64,000 nt of DNA, taken from positions 62,001 through 126,000 of the forward strand of contig VFIW01000103.1 of the NCBI GenBank assembly GCA_006386115.1. The letters are read 5' to 3'. Made by a program: the position numbers and the translations under genes. A model generated the notes under the pieces. That model did no database searches, had not been told where the DNA came from, and saw only the letters and a list, made by a program, of their open reading frames with translations. The stretch comes from Globisporangium splendens. Lineage: Eukaryota; Oomycota; Peronosporomycetes; Pythiales; Pythiaceae. Positions 11,601-23,642 of the stretch are shown one piece after another (the first letter of the stretch is position 1; every line of letters starts with the position of its first letter).

Positions 11601-12618
11601 CCTCGACTCGATGTTCGTTTTTGCAGAGAAGCAAAAGAAATTGCGGCGCATCTGCTTTGGCCTTTTTATTGTCGAAAACGAGTTCAGAATGGGCTATTGG
11701 ATGCGGAGAACAAGTCGAGCTCGTCGAAGTTGGAGTCAAGCGATATTCTTGGTTTCATAGATAACTCGCGAAGACGCTTGCGGGGTTTCTGGTGAAAATG
11801 CATCGATGTGCTGGGCTCTCGGACAAGCGACCAGGATGCTCGACGTCGAAAGCCAGCGATTAGTTCCCAGTGAATCTCATTCAATAGCCATTTCAGTCAT
11901 TGTCAAAGCTCGTACCTTTGAAGGATTCTGATATTGACAGTGCAGGAACGAACATCGAAGCCCCGGTATCGTTTCGAGGATAAAAGTGTCGGTCGAGGTA
12001 GCTTCGCTAAAAGAAACATACAGAAAACGCGTTAGAACCAGCTTCGTTCTTGGAAACTTCAGCACGAGAAATAAATACACTCCTCCACTTCGCTGAGTTC
12101 AGACTGCGCTTGCTGCGGTGTTTTCCTTTTCTTTCGTCACAGGAGCGTGACGAAGCAGAATGTGACGAAAGCGTTGAGCCGTGGACAGGACGTGAGGTCA
12201 TTTTCTTCTTTTTCGATCGTGAGCCGCTCCTCAGAATCTTGTGACACAAATCGAAAATAAACAAACGTGGTTTGAGTGCCTATTTAAAACACACGCGCAT
12301 TGGCGCAATGCCAACACTCGCTCAGAACGTTCAACTCTCCTCTTATCAGAGGCATTTCGATAGTTCTTGCTGGCATCTTTAACAATGGCAACGTTTGCAC
12401 CGAGGAGGAGACATAATTAAAAAATGACCAACGGATACAGTTGCACCTTATCCACCCAAAAGTCCAGGAAAAAACATGAGGAGCTTGGATAGTTGGAGGT
12501 TGGTCTCGTCATCGAGAAGAAAGAGTTTCTTCCCGCTCCATGCTCGCCTTACAAGACCGCTGCCATTTGAAAAAAGTGCACGAAAAGCAGGCAGGAGGCT
12601 GCAAAATGCCGTGTTAAG
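8684..12618. other. long gene-poor interval
   Basis: About 3.9 kb with many short overlapping ORFs on both strands but none with a recognisable motif, splice-linked extension or similarity to anything else in the window. It could hold decayed elements or a non-coding transcript; I see no support for either. Confidence 0.5.
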
Positions 12619-15445
12619 TTATTCGAGTTTACGATACCCCAGATGGAGCTCAAAGAGTGGTTCCCAGCTCTCAACCTGCGCCAATTTCTGGTTTAATGGC
12701 TCGGTATCCAAGCTGAAAGACTCCGAATGCGACGACGGCGGTGATGACGCGTCCAGTTGTCCAGGATCTCCTTGATGTTTATCAGTACTGTTGCTGCGAA
12801 AGAGATTCCCGCGCTCTATCCTGACAACGGCGATTAACATGGGTCCATCATTGCGAACAGCAAGATGCCAGTGCCAGCAAAGCGGGGTTCCGGGGAACGA
12901 TAATAACGAAGAAGATGGCGACGGTGGACTCGACCCTTGCATTTGCTGACGACTCGCTGACGACGACGGCCACGAGTAGCTTTTGATCTCGATCTTGCCG
13001 GACTCCGGGCTTGTGATGCGCGCAATGTAGTCTCCGAATGAGTGGCCGTCAACACGGACGCCAAGCGTGGACTCTCCACTCGGGAAGCATTCAAACCAGT
13101 GCTGCTGACGATCCAACACGATGCGCGCCACGCGATCCCCCGCACGCGACGGATTGAAGACCGATGCAAACAAAAGCGAAGGCACATCGCGTTCACACGA
13201 GAGCGCTACACGGAAACAGCTCAGCTGTTTCCAAAACCAGAGCAAGGGGATCACGCCAACGTGCGTGTGTGAAGAGGGAGTCGGCTGGAACCGGCGGATG
13301 GACAGACGCTCGAGGTCACACATCCACAGTCCGGAGTATTGTGTGAGGTTTGCTATACCTGTGGGTACTGGAAACGATCCGCGTGATGGTATTCTGCTCA
13401 CCATGAATGGCCGCGGGTGGATCCGCGTCTGCGCCAATTGTGCCAAGGGAGAAATCTCCAGCGTCGACAGGTAAATCTCGCGCGCGTGGGCGACGAAGAT
13501 CTCGCAACCAGCGGCTACGACCCTCTCATCATTCGACAACACTCGGTCAAGCTCCTGACGATTGCATCTCGACTTGCCAGCGTGGCTCCAATTAATGATG
13601 CGCTTGACCAGACTCTCCAGATACCACTGATCCTGCGAGAGATACTCGTCGATACGCTCCTGCAGCCACTCGGCGAACGTTTCATACGATTTGTAAAGCG
13701 CGACTTTGTCCAGCAACACGCGCGCCGAACGCTGAATAAACGCTTCGACACGCGCGTTGTTATCCCGATCAAAGAGCATCCAAAGTGCCAATTTGACGCT
13801 GATCTCGACAAGCTGACCGAACTCTGCTGCCAAGGTTTTGGTGGCCACTTCGTCTTCGTCTTCATTGGCAGGATCAACGAAAAAGAGACTTGGCAGCGGG
13901 TCGGAAGAATCGACGAATGGAGCCACAGCGCGTGCCAGATACAGATCAACTAGCCCATACAACGCGGTTGCCAGACCAGCACTGTCTGCTGCTAAGTGCT
14001 CGGCGAGACTTGCGTATAATGCGCTTTCGATTGACGGAACCAGCGAGAGCGCGGCTATCGCATTGATCGGGATCTGCCCCAGAAACCAGAGGACAATCGC
14101 CATGTTCGTTGTCGCCGCCGCCACCGGTGATTGCTCTACGCTTGGCGTCAAATGACCGTAGGCAGACGCGGAGCCACCGTACGCTGGTACCGCAGTCGAT
14201 GTCCCTGAAATCTTCAGTAGATCCAACAGATTCATTTCCGTGTCCGCGTCGTCGTGGGAGTCGTTTTCAGCAGGCAAATGATATTGCGGTCCAGTCGTTT
14301 GTATGTCCGCCTGCTTCTGCTCCTCAGGATCGTATCCATCGGACGACAGGCTGGATCCACGCTGCAACGGCGCACGTCGGAACGAGAGCAGAGTGAAAGG
14401 TGACGACGTTGCGATCGCGACGACCTCGATAGTCTCCACTTCGACTGCTCTCTTTTTGGACACTGGTGTGTCAGCAACGGCAGCCGTTGACACACCAACG
14501 TGGTTGCTGGGATCTGGAGGTCGCTTGCAAAACACATACACCTCGAGCACATGCGTCTCCGCGCGCCGCGTTCGTACGGCGCCGACTTCCCAGTCATAGA
14601 ACCAGTTTGCCTTTGGATTCACCTCGAAGAGCCACGTATTCTACCAATTGACAGAGAGAGAGGTACACAGACATGTGAGTTCATGCCACGCGTCGTCGAC
14701 GCATGCATCAAAGGAAAGAACGCACATGGCCAGCGGACGCGATCATCTTTGCCGCGATCCAGTCACCCCTCGGGTTCGCCTTGGACTGGAGAGAGCGCGA
14801 GAGCTCGTCGGTCGAGAGTTTGTGACCCATAGCCAGACCGCGCGCATTCTCGACCTGGAAACGGCCGAAGACCACCAGATTCTCATCCTCCACAACCTCT
14901 TTGTCTGTGATCTTAGAATCTACTGACGGCGTCGTTGATACTGGTGATGGCGTGCCGCTCAAGTCCACTTGTAGATACACTGGCGCGCCGCAATAGCTTC
15001 GCGCGACATGGTGCGGACAGCAGTGCGGGAAGCACCTAGGCAATCACATGCAAAGAGAGATAGTGAGAGACGCATTCCGCTAGTCAATCACCTGAATTTG
15101 TCAGAACGCCATACACTACCTCATGATCTGAGTGGTGAGTTCCAGAAGTCCGATCACACACGAGTATTAATACAAACACGCAATCAGTGCTTTGGAGCTG
15201 CAAGCATGACAGAAAGCCCGCATGGAGGGCCCGAAAGCCGCGCGTACCTTGGTGCCTTTGGTTCGATTCGTGCTATTTTATAGGCAAGAGGACAAACAAC
15301 AGGTACAATGTGAGACTTTCGCAAAATGAGACTTGGCGCCAAGAGGATCCTCTAATTACCGCTGGTACTGCGGCACGAAGAGCGCCGTGTGGGTGCAGTT
15401 GCGCCTCGTGAACGCGCACGTGAACCGGTTGCCGCTGCGGTCCAT
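12619..15445 (-). CDS. uncharacterised three-exon family, paralogue 1
   Basis: Exons 15445-15360, 15035-14726 and 14640-12619 join in phase (CG|G after PQYQ; phase 0 before NTWLFEVNP) and give about 805 residues. The same exon phases and residues recur in the paralogue at 27.3-30.3 kb, which supports the model. The N terminus is Cys/His-rich (FTCAFTRRNCTH, then CFPHCCPHH), suggesting metal binding. A middle segment is all-helical (RSARVLLDKVALYKSYETF). The C-terminal part is rich in Trp and beta-type sequence (FWKQLSCFRVAL, GDRVARIVLDRQQHWF). No signal peptide or membrane segment is evident. I do not recognise the family and assign no function. The ATG at 15445 is the nearest in frame; the true start could lie further upstream. 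Confidence 0.7.
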
Positions 15446-17650
15446 CGCCGCCGCTGCTGCTGGCGCGCGTTGGACGGGGAATGAGGAGGACGGCGAGCGC
15501 TTGAAAGAATGGGGAGAGAAAAGCCCGCTGGTGACTATTTTTTGTGAGCACCTGTTCTCCGTCCAATCCAGTCGCACCGGTCGCAGTTCAAATGGCCAAA
15601 ATGTGATAACCTTTTAAATGTAATAGATTTGGAAGAGGACAGTCAAATGGATGGAAGGACTGGAACGGAGGACAGCAACAAGCGGCGCGTCCTAGACAGC
15701 GGTAGGCGCTCTATGGCTACCATTGTTGGCGCGTCTTATTGCTAAAGCATGTGTGCGTGTGGCACTCATCAGAGAGTGGCGATAGCGTGCCTTCAATCAC
15801 AGGAAGCAAAAGGACCAAGTCCACCGAGTGGTGGTTCGTTGAGCATCTCGGAGTAAACTGTCAAGAGCGAATACCCTGTGGGATTCGATACGTTCGTGAT
15901 GAAGACCTCCCGCTTGACTGGTGGACCCCTCACAAAGTCTGGAAGGAATTCGCTGTTGTTCTCTTGACTTATTTCTGGGCATACATGGGGAATTAGAACA
16001 GCCCAATGAACTAAAATGCACCTGGGCAATCCACCAGCTCGTCTAGTTCGTCTTCTTCTTGGTGCTCGTGGAGCTGTTGGTCACCCCGAAGGCGCTCGGT
16101 GTTTGCTCATCGCTGGTGCGATTACTGGTTCATGAAGGAGTTCGCGACAACCGCGAGGCATGTTTATGCACGTTTTAGCGCTTTGCAGGATGAGGACTGT
16201 GTCCGTTGCATCGTGCTCGATGACTGTTTTTTGCATGTGCACAGAGGGTCGTGATGAAATCTTTCTTCGAATGCGGATGCATACATGCTCATTTAACGTC
16301 AATGTCTTTTTAATAGTTGACGGCTCAGTGGCTTTGGGTATCCCGACGCACCAATGGCTTTCAAAACCAGCAGTGGGAGGAACGCGGACGGTGCTTTTTA
16401 CCTATTGGCGCAAAGGTAAACTGACCAGATGGCAGCGCTTTCTTCTTTTCTATGGTTCGAGCGTGTGGGAAACTTCACCAGTGCGCATTTGTTTTAGTTG
16501 ACTTTCTTTTCAAGTAGTAACTGATTTGCAGGTTCACGGTTGGTGGCGATCTCGTCTTATGTCCTACATAAATGTACACTCACTGCAGCTAATTGCTGAG
16601 CCAGCGGTTCTTCAGTTGAGGTGTGCACGAGCGAATACGTCATGTATCGCTTGAGTGTCTGGGCTGATCTCGTGAATATTTCGTCAGCTGTTGGAGACTT
16701 CGGCTTCGGTGTTTGACATCGTTACGGTGTGTCCACAAGAGATGGGATATGGAACATCGTGGAGACGCCATATGAGCAAGATCGCTGGTTTGTGTCGTGC
16801 ACACAGGCGCCGGATCGGGAGGTCAATCGCGTACAATACTTGTTCCCACGTTGGTGTGCGTTGAAGAATGCTGACAATGCCCAGTTGTGCTTCGTCCATG
16901 TTGCTGCTGCAATCGGGCAATCCAAAAAGAGATGTTGGTACACTCCCACTGCATTACATCCGAAAAGGCAAGTTCGGCGAGGCTCTGGATCAAAGTGATG
17001 GAAGAAGCACCCGACGGGGAGAATTCGCTACCAGGTTGGTTCGAGCGTGTGGCCATGACGATCGCGATTGTGAGATCACGAATCACGTATACTTTTATAC
17101 GGGTCTTTGAGATGAGCAGGTACGTATAATTGTACACACTCGGGTGCATTTTCTATCCGGACTCCAGTGTACAACCGAAGTTGCCACACTCTCCGATCCA
17201 AACAGAGCACATGCAGCAACGCTTTCGGAGCAATGCCCACGCGCCTGCATGCATGTCCAATGGACGCAGTCCATCCAGAGTCTCAGAGGGACCCTGCGTG
17301 TGCCTATCCCGCAGCCCAGACTCACCTTTTGAACCGTTGTGCAAAACGATTGCGAGCTCCCGGTGCTGAGCTGGAAGCCAATACAAGTTGGCGGACACTC
17401 GACACATCTCTCACGAGTGTCAAGTGACCTTGTCATCTGTGCTTCTCTCTTGCAATCGTTTCGCGCTTTGATCCTTTGGGTCCGGGCACTGACTATGCAC
17501 GAGTGCTGACTCATTACAGGTGGCATGCAGGTCAGCGTGTGGACCCAAATCAACAAAGCGCGCGACACACGAGATGTGCACCGCACTTCGCACTGGTTCG
17601 AGTGGTATTCGATACTCGTAGTAGTATTGTGGACCATGACTGGATCTTAG
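15446..17650. other. intergenic; one LINE remnant
   Basis: Apart from the decayed zinc-binding fragment at 16684-16949, no coding region is supported. Longer ORFs at 17.1-17.6 kb overlap on both strands and carry no recognisable motif. Confidence 0.5.
16684..16949 (-). pseudogene. remnant of a diverged LINE zinc-binding region
   Basis: Read on the minus strand the sequence shows a Cys-x3-Cys pair followed by YQHLFLDCPIAAATW. This is the C-C-H-C zinc-binding motif found between reverse transcriptase and RNase H in many non-LTR elements. A frameshift then leads to LPIRRLCARHKPAILLIWRL, also typical of that region. It is too unlike the other LINEs here to be the same family. Confidence 0.4.
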
Positions 17651-18452
17651 TCTTTATAAGGTGAGGTATATTTAGGTTCATCTTCGTGACCTACAATATC
17701 CATTCTCCTAACTAATCTTCATTGCGAATTTCATCTAGGAGTGTAAATGTGTCTACAGCGCGGATTGCAATAGATCACTTCTGAATGCTAAGTAATCTTT
17801 GACCAGGATGGCATGTTCTCTTGGTCCTATGTGAGGCTGCCTTGTGTTGTCCAATGACCTTGGGTCTTCCGAACTTCTCATTAGCCAATGCATGACGTCA
17901 TTGTCAAGATCCTGGGTGAGATTGTTGAAAGCAGCTCGATGAGTTGGGAAGTGAACCTGCGTTGAGGTTCTGGTATCCATGGCTAGGTTGGCGGCTGAGT
18001 CCGCCATCTTGTTGAAGGGACGGTAGTGATGGTACCATCCTCGGATGTCGATGCAATCCGCGAGTCGTCGACTTGTCAGGTATAAATGTGCCAATCGGTG
18101 CTGTCGAGGGGACCGATGCATTCTCTGTTGGGAGATAATCAGTGCACTGTCTCCAATCACGTACAACGGTTCGAAGCGACTGCGTTGGGCTTCTCGGAGT
18201 CCATGTATGAGACCCCAGTACTCGGCAAAGTTGTTGGTCGTGTCCTTCCTGCTATACGCCATGCTCGCGACCCAAATTAAACTGGATGTGTGCGAGTCCT
18301 TGTGGACACGCACGATAATGGATCCAGTCCCTCCTGGTCCTGGATTGCCGCGTGATCCACCATCGAAAAACAACAGGTAAACGCCGCGAGTGTCATTTGG
18401 AGTCAAGGGGATGGCGTCGGTTTGGCTGAGAAAGCAGTCGACATATGCCTTG
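17651..18452 (-). mobile_element. 5'-truncated LINE with RNase H domain, copy 1
   Basis: The ORF at 18406-17753 encodes the C terminus of LINE ORF2, a type I RNase H. Catalytic Asp lies in FFDGGSRGNPGPGG, Glu in NNFAEYWGL, Asp in VIGDSALI and a final Asp in NKMADSAAN. RNase H removes the RNA strand after target-primed reverse transcription. The 3' end terminates in an ACCTTATAAAGA-type tail at 17651. The 5' truncation is near 18452, where similarity to the longer copies at 32.8 and 40.2 kb stops; reverse transcriptase is absent, so this is a dead copy. Confidence 0.85.
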
Positions 18453-18489
18453 GTGTACCACCATGTCCCTTTATCGGTTGTGATCCTGT

Positions 18490-19380
18490 AGCTGGGTTAT
18501 GCACGCAAGCTGGCCGCAATGACACGCTGGAATTCTCAGGAGGGTATCTCAGGAAGCAACAGATGCGGCTGTCGAGATCAGCGTGAACCTGGCGCTTTGG
18601 GTGGTTTTTGCTGCTGACGGCTGCGACCAAGCCGAGATATTTCTTCGATCGCTCGCATGCTCTTGAATCGTACCAAATGCGCGTTGAATGGCTGCAAGAA
18701 CATGGTCTCTTCGCCTGCCATGCAGCGAAGATGAAGCAACAACGCTGGCTTCCGCCGTGAGACCCTGATACCAATTCACTGTTTCCCTGCCGACCACGAT
18801 CGTGAATTCTTCATTGCTCAAGTTGAACCATATCTTCCAATGCTGGCACTCCCTTTGCTTGCTTTTCGCAGCTTTGAGCAAATGCGTGTCCATCCAAATG
18901 CACGCAAGTCGAAATCACTGCCAGCTAGATTCGATGAACTCTCACGATCCGCTGACCACTGGCCGCGTCTGGGCTTCAAGTGATGTGTTCATCGCAGCTA
19001 CCTCTATCCAACACAACAAGATGGGCTCGAAATGATGCTGTTCATAACACTCGAAACTGAGGTTCTCGCCGCATTCGTCGACAATGTGCTCGAGCGCCAT
19101 CTGATCTCAGCGTCCTCTAGACACCGAATCGAACGCATCTTCCTATATCAGCCGCTCACGCCAAAGAAATCGAGATGTTATTCGCGATAAAGATAGACGA
19201 GAAGGTTTCGTGCACAGAACCTGGTGGCTTTCGTACCGACCGTGGCTTCTTCAATTGCTTTTTGCTGGCATTTAACACTTTTCTTTTCAATTCGAAGGGG
19301 GCGACGCCGAATCGGTAGCCCCAAAACTGTTATCTTGACGGTGGTGACGATTGGCGATGACGACGAACGGGGAGGCAGAT
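18490..19380 (+). pseudogene. decayed copy of the uncharacterised family, unit 1
   Basis: Plus-strand fragments align in order with the protein encoded at 28338-30290: AAVEISVNLALWVVF followed by CDQAEIFLRSLA, then EFFIAQ near 18.8 kb, MRVHPNA near 18.9 kb, and a block near 19.25-19.31 kb corresponding to AFCWHWTLSFEQGDG. Stops and frameshifts interrupt it (for example after FLRSLACS). Only the second half of the gene is recognisable, starting beside the LINE 5' end. Boundaries are approximate. Confidence 0.7.
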
Positions 19381-21481
19381 TTACCAGCTCACGATGCTTT
19401 TGCTGCAGCGAACGAGCGAGTGCCGCGATGAAAAGGCAAATTTGAGCTTGTCTGTGAGTAACACTCGCTTGGCCTAAGGTTGAGCTGTTGCTGCCGATCA
19501 ACACCGTCGCAGCTGCTTGTGTCTTTCTTTTCAGCTCGTGCTTTGACAGCAGGTTCGAAATGAGGAAACAAAGCATGAGTAACTGCGACGGTATGGATAT
19601 GACGAGCCGCACGGGTCAGTTTGCCATTTCAATACTGAGCACAGAAGCCACGGCAGCGCAGGCTGTTTTCACAGGTGCTGCAGAGCGCAATACGTACATC
19701 GAACGAACGTTTTGTCGTGCTCTTACCGGTGTGGCTGCTGCGCAGTTAGCTGCAGCGGAATGCGACATCAGCTTTCTCCTGACGGATGATCTCACGCTGT
19801 TTGCGACAAACGCAGATTGCTTTCAAACGAAAGCTGGTCTGGCGAAGTGCACGCGTGCATCTGGCTGCAATAGGATATGTCGAGCCTGCGTTCATATGCA
19901 CAGAATTTGTTTTTTGCCTTGTACCCGAAGAGAAAACCGAGTTCTTGTGCAGCAGTTGCTCCGAAAGATCTCCTTGTGAAATGAGTAGACAGGTTTATAT
20001 GTCGATCATTGCAGGGTTATTCAGTGGATCTTTCATCGTCTTGGCAGACTTTAAGAGATAATGCGAGATAGACAGGACTGAAGTGCGATTGGATTTATTG
20101 AGGCAAGTGAGGCAGACCTGCACGTGTGTGTGTGTTGAACCTGCTTGACGGTTTCGACCACTGCTGGTGCAGTCTCCGCATAAGACGAAAAAGACAAACA
20201 CGATCATCAAAGGGTTCATTCGCGTGCATGTATTGTCAAACGCCAACGAGAGCACATGGCTGCTTGGTCGTCCTCCAGTTCGAACGTCGAACTGTACTAC
20301 TGTACTACTGTGCGACCCAACAGCGCAACGCGACTTTTGACGATACTTTTCTGTTCTCCATCTTCCAGTTGCACGTTCGCGATAGCTATTCTGCAGACTC
20401 GAGAGCACCCACCGCTTGGGGCTGCTGCGCCTGGAGAGCGCAAACGCAAGCCAGCTCGACTTTTGCTTTTGTGGGTAAATGACTACACTCACTGCGCAGC
20501 AGGTGTCTACCGTGTTTGCAGCTTCGCACCGATGAACGCCAACACGATCCGAAGCCACGTTACGGACGTGACGAGCCACCCATGGCCAGCTGCAAATGGC
20601 TTGGAACCGTCAGGTTACGAAAGCGAAAACTGGTTCCACAGACGCCTCAACTTACCGGTCTGGTTGCGTTTCGGTCTCATCTGTCGCAGAGATCGATCAC
20701 AGCAAACGCTGAACGCTCGCAGGGTAAAACTGATCGGTCGTCTGGGGTGCGTGCTTGTAGAGCTGCAATATGTCGAGCAGTTCACATGGAGACGCAGGTG
20801 CACACGCGCGAATTCGAGTGTTGTCGAGAGGGGTTCAAAATACTCAATGAGCCAGTAATCAGGAGAACTCGGTGCTAAAACGATCTCACATCTACGAGAC
20901 ATTGCAGCATCTGAGAACAGCTTTGTGTATCTGGATCCTTCCACAATCGAAATCGTGGTCCTTTCTCTTCAAGTCCCGTGGTCATCGGCCATGGGTCTCA
21001 ATGCAGTCAGTGCTGAACACTGTTCTCTCTACCGTGGCATCGTGCGCAAGAATCACGAGCTGCTGGGACAATCTAGCGAAAGGTGCGCCTGTAGCCGCTG
21101 TCACATCACCAGCGGATACAGCACGACCAACGCTTTGACGTTCGAATCCAATGGCGGCAAAGACACACATTGCGAACCTGGCGAGAACTTGAGCCTTTAT
21201 TTCGGACAAATGCTACGGTTTTCACAGAAAAATAGAAGGACGATGGAAGATGTCAAGCATTACCGCACTCCACGCAGATATGCAAAAGCGTGGTGAAGAG
21301 GAGCAGAGGGTGAGACAGAACGCGCAAAGAGCATTCCACCCCCTACGCGTGTTCAACCCATCTATTCTCAGAAGGACAGGCTCGTCAGGGGGAGTCAAAC
21401 CTACCAACACACCTCTTATTTATTCCCCATTTCTATGCTTATGTTTGCTCATCTGCTCTGCCGATTATGTATATCAGAATC

Positions 21482-21501
21482 AGCCACCTCGCGAGGTGGC
21501 T
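21482..21501. repeat. 20-bp perfect palindrome (second copy at 25744-25763)
   Basis: The sequence AGCCACCTCGCGAGGTGGCT equals its reverse complement. It sits in non-coding sequence near the right part of each tandem unit. Function unknown. Confidence 0.85.
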
Positions 21502-21880
21502 AATTTGGAAACTGAGCACTCATTTCCTGGAAACTCCTGAAAAATATCTCTCTTGGTCCTGAACTGTCAGCAACTACGAAAAGTCTAGAAGGTCTGAACG
21601 TTTGAAGCAAATCGTGCTTATTTCCCTCGTGTTTTTCTGCTCGTTATTTTTGCCTGATTTCGAAGGTTTGACTCCCCCTATTGCAGAGAATGGTCCAGTG
21701 GTCGAGTCAAAAGCCACAAAACGATCGTTTTCATCAACGAGTCGTTATCGCATGAGCCCGATTGATTCGTTCGATGGAGTTAATGAGTCGTGAGACAGCA
21801 TGGCTGAAAGCGAGGCATTGGTAGAGTACACAGCAGCGTGGTGTGATCTGGTGGACACAAATCGAGTAAACAATTCAATC

Positions 21881-22714
21881 TTTATCTTTATAAGGTGAGG
21901 TATATTTACTTTACTTTATAAGGTGAGGTATATTTAGGTTCATCTTCGTGACCTACAATATCCATTCTCCTACCTAATATTCATTGCGAATTTCATCTAG
22001 GAGTGTAAATGTGTCTACAGCGCGGTTTGCAGTAGATCACTTCTGAATGCTAAATAATCTTTGACCAGGATGGCATGTTCTCTTGGTCCTATGTGAGGCT
22101 GCCTTGTGTTGTCCAATGACCTTGGGTCTTCCGAACTTCGCATTAGCCAATGCATGACGTCGTTGTCAAGATCCTGGGTGAGATTGTTGAAATCAGCTCT
22201 TTGAGTTGGGAAGTGAACCTGCGTTGAGGTTCTGGTGTCCATGGCTAGGTTGGCGGCTGAGTCCGCCATCTTGTTGAAGGCACGGTAGTGATGGTACCGT
22301 CCTCGGATGTCGATGCAATCCGCGAGTCGTCGACTTGTCTGGTATAAACGTGCCAATCGGTGCTGTCGAGGGGACCGATGCATTCGCTGCTGGGAGATAA
22401 TGAGTGCACTGTCTCCAATCACGTACAACGGTTCGAAGTGACTGCGCTGGGCTTCTCGAAGTCCGTGTATGAGACCCCAGTACTCGGCAAAGTTGTTGGT
22501 CGTGTCCTTCCTGCTATACGCCATGCTCGCGGTCCAAATTGAACTGGCTGTGTGCGACTCCTTATGGACACGCACGATAATGGATCCAGTCCCTCCTGGT
22601 CCTGGATTGCCGCGTGATCCACCATCGAAAAACAACAGGTAAACGCCGCGAGTGTCATTTGGAGTCAAGGGGATGGCGTCGGTTTGGCTGAGAAAGCAGT
22701 CGACATATGCCTTG
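21881..22714 (-). mobile_element. 5'-truncated LINE, chimeric copy 2
   Basis: ORF 22668-22015 encodes the same RNase H domain as copy 1, with scattered substitutions all lying in the part nearer the LINE 3' end. The 3' tail is longer and contains a duplicated CCTCACCTTATAAAG module. From 22565 to the 5' truncation it is identical to copy 1, indicating a chimera of two LINE copies. Confidence 0.85.
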
Positions 22715-22751
22715 GTGTACCACCATGTCCCTTTATCGGTTGTGATCCTGT

Positions 22752-23642
22752 AGCTGGGTTATGCACGCAAGCTGGCCGCAATGACACGCTGGAATTCTCA
22801 GGAGGGTATCTCAGGAAGCAACAGATGCGGCTGTCGAGATCAGCGTGAACCTGGCGCTTTGGGTGGTTTTTGCTGCTGACGGCTGCGACCAAGCCGAGAT
22901 ATTTCTTCGATCGCTCGCATGCTCTTGAATCGTACCAAATGCGCGTTGAATGGCTGCAAGAACATGGTCTCTTCGCCTGCCATGCAGCGAAGATGAAGCA
23001 ACAACGCTGGCTTCCGCCGTGAGACCCTGATACCAATTCACTGTTTCCCTGCCGACCACGATCGTGAATTCTTCATTGCTCAAGTTGAACCATATCTTCC
23101 AATGCTGGCACTCCCTTTGCTTGCTTTTCGCAGCTTTGAGCAAATGCGTGTCCATCCAAATGCACGCAAGTCGAAATCACTGCCAGCTAGATTCGATGAA
23201 CTCTCACGATCCGCTGACCACTGGCCGCGTCTGGGCTTCAAGTGATGTGTTCATCGCAGCTACCTCTATCCAACACAACAAGATGGGCTCGAAATGATGC
23301 TGTTCATAACACTCGAAACTGAGGTTCTCGCCGCATTCGTCGACAATGTGCTCGAGCGCCATCTGATCTCAGCGTCCTCTAGACACCGAATCGAACGCAT
23401 CTTCCTATATCAGCCGCTCACGCCAAAGAAATCGAGATGTTATTCGCGATAAAGATAGACGAGAAGGTTTCGTGCACAGAACCTGGTGGCTTTCGTACCG
23501 ACCGTGGCTTCTTCAATTGCTTTTTGCTGGCATTTAACACTTTTCTTTTCAATTCGAAGGGGGCGACGCCGAATCGGTAGCCCCAAAACTGTTATCTTGA
23601 CGGTGGTGACGATTGGCGATGACGACGAACGGGGAGGCAGAT
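22752..23642 (+). pseudogene. decayed copy of the uncharacterised family, unit 2
   Basis: Identical by eye to the pseudogene at 18490-19380, with the same disabling changes, so the decay preceded the tandem duplication. Boundaries are approximate. Confidence 0.7.

Larger units (their letters stand above)
17651..21880. repeat. tandem duplication unit 1
   Basis: Matches 21913-26141 at an offset of 4262 (4261 after a one-base deletion near 25.94 kb). The unit holds a LINE 3' end on the minus strand, a plus-strand pseudogene and 2.5 kb of non-coding sequence. To the right of 18302 the two units are almost identical: I see one base deletion and one substitution over about 3.5 kb. To the left, within the LINE, they differ at roughly 30 sites in about 650 bp. 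Confidence 0.93.

Noticed and set aside
17640..18470. Target-site duplication around the truncated LINE in unit 1
   Set aside because: No convincing direct repeat is seen at the two edges, and the left edge may be a recombination product.
19480..21540. Several 90-200-codon ORFs repeated in both tandem units
   Set aside because: They overlap one another on both strands, lack motifs, and are identical only because the units are recent copies; presence in two copies is not evidence of coding.
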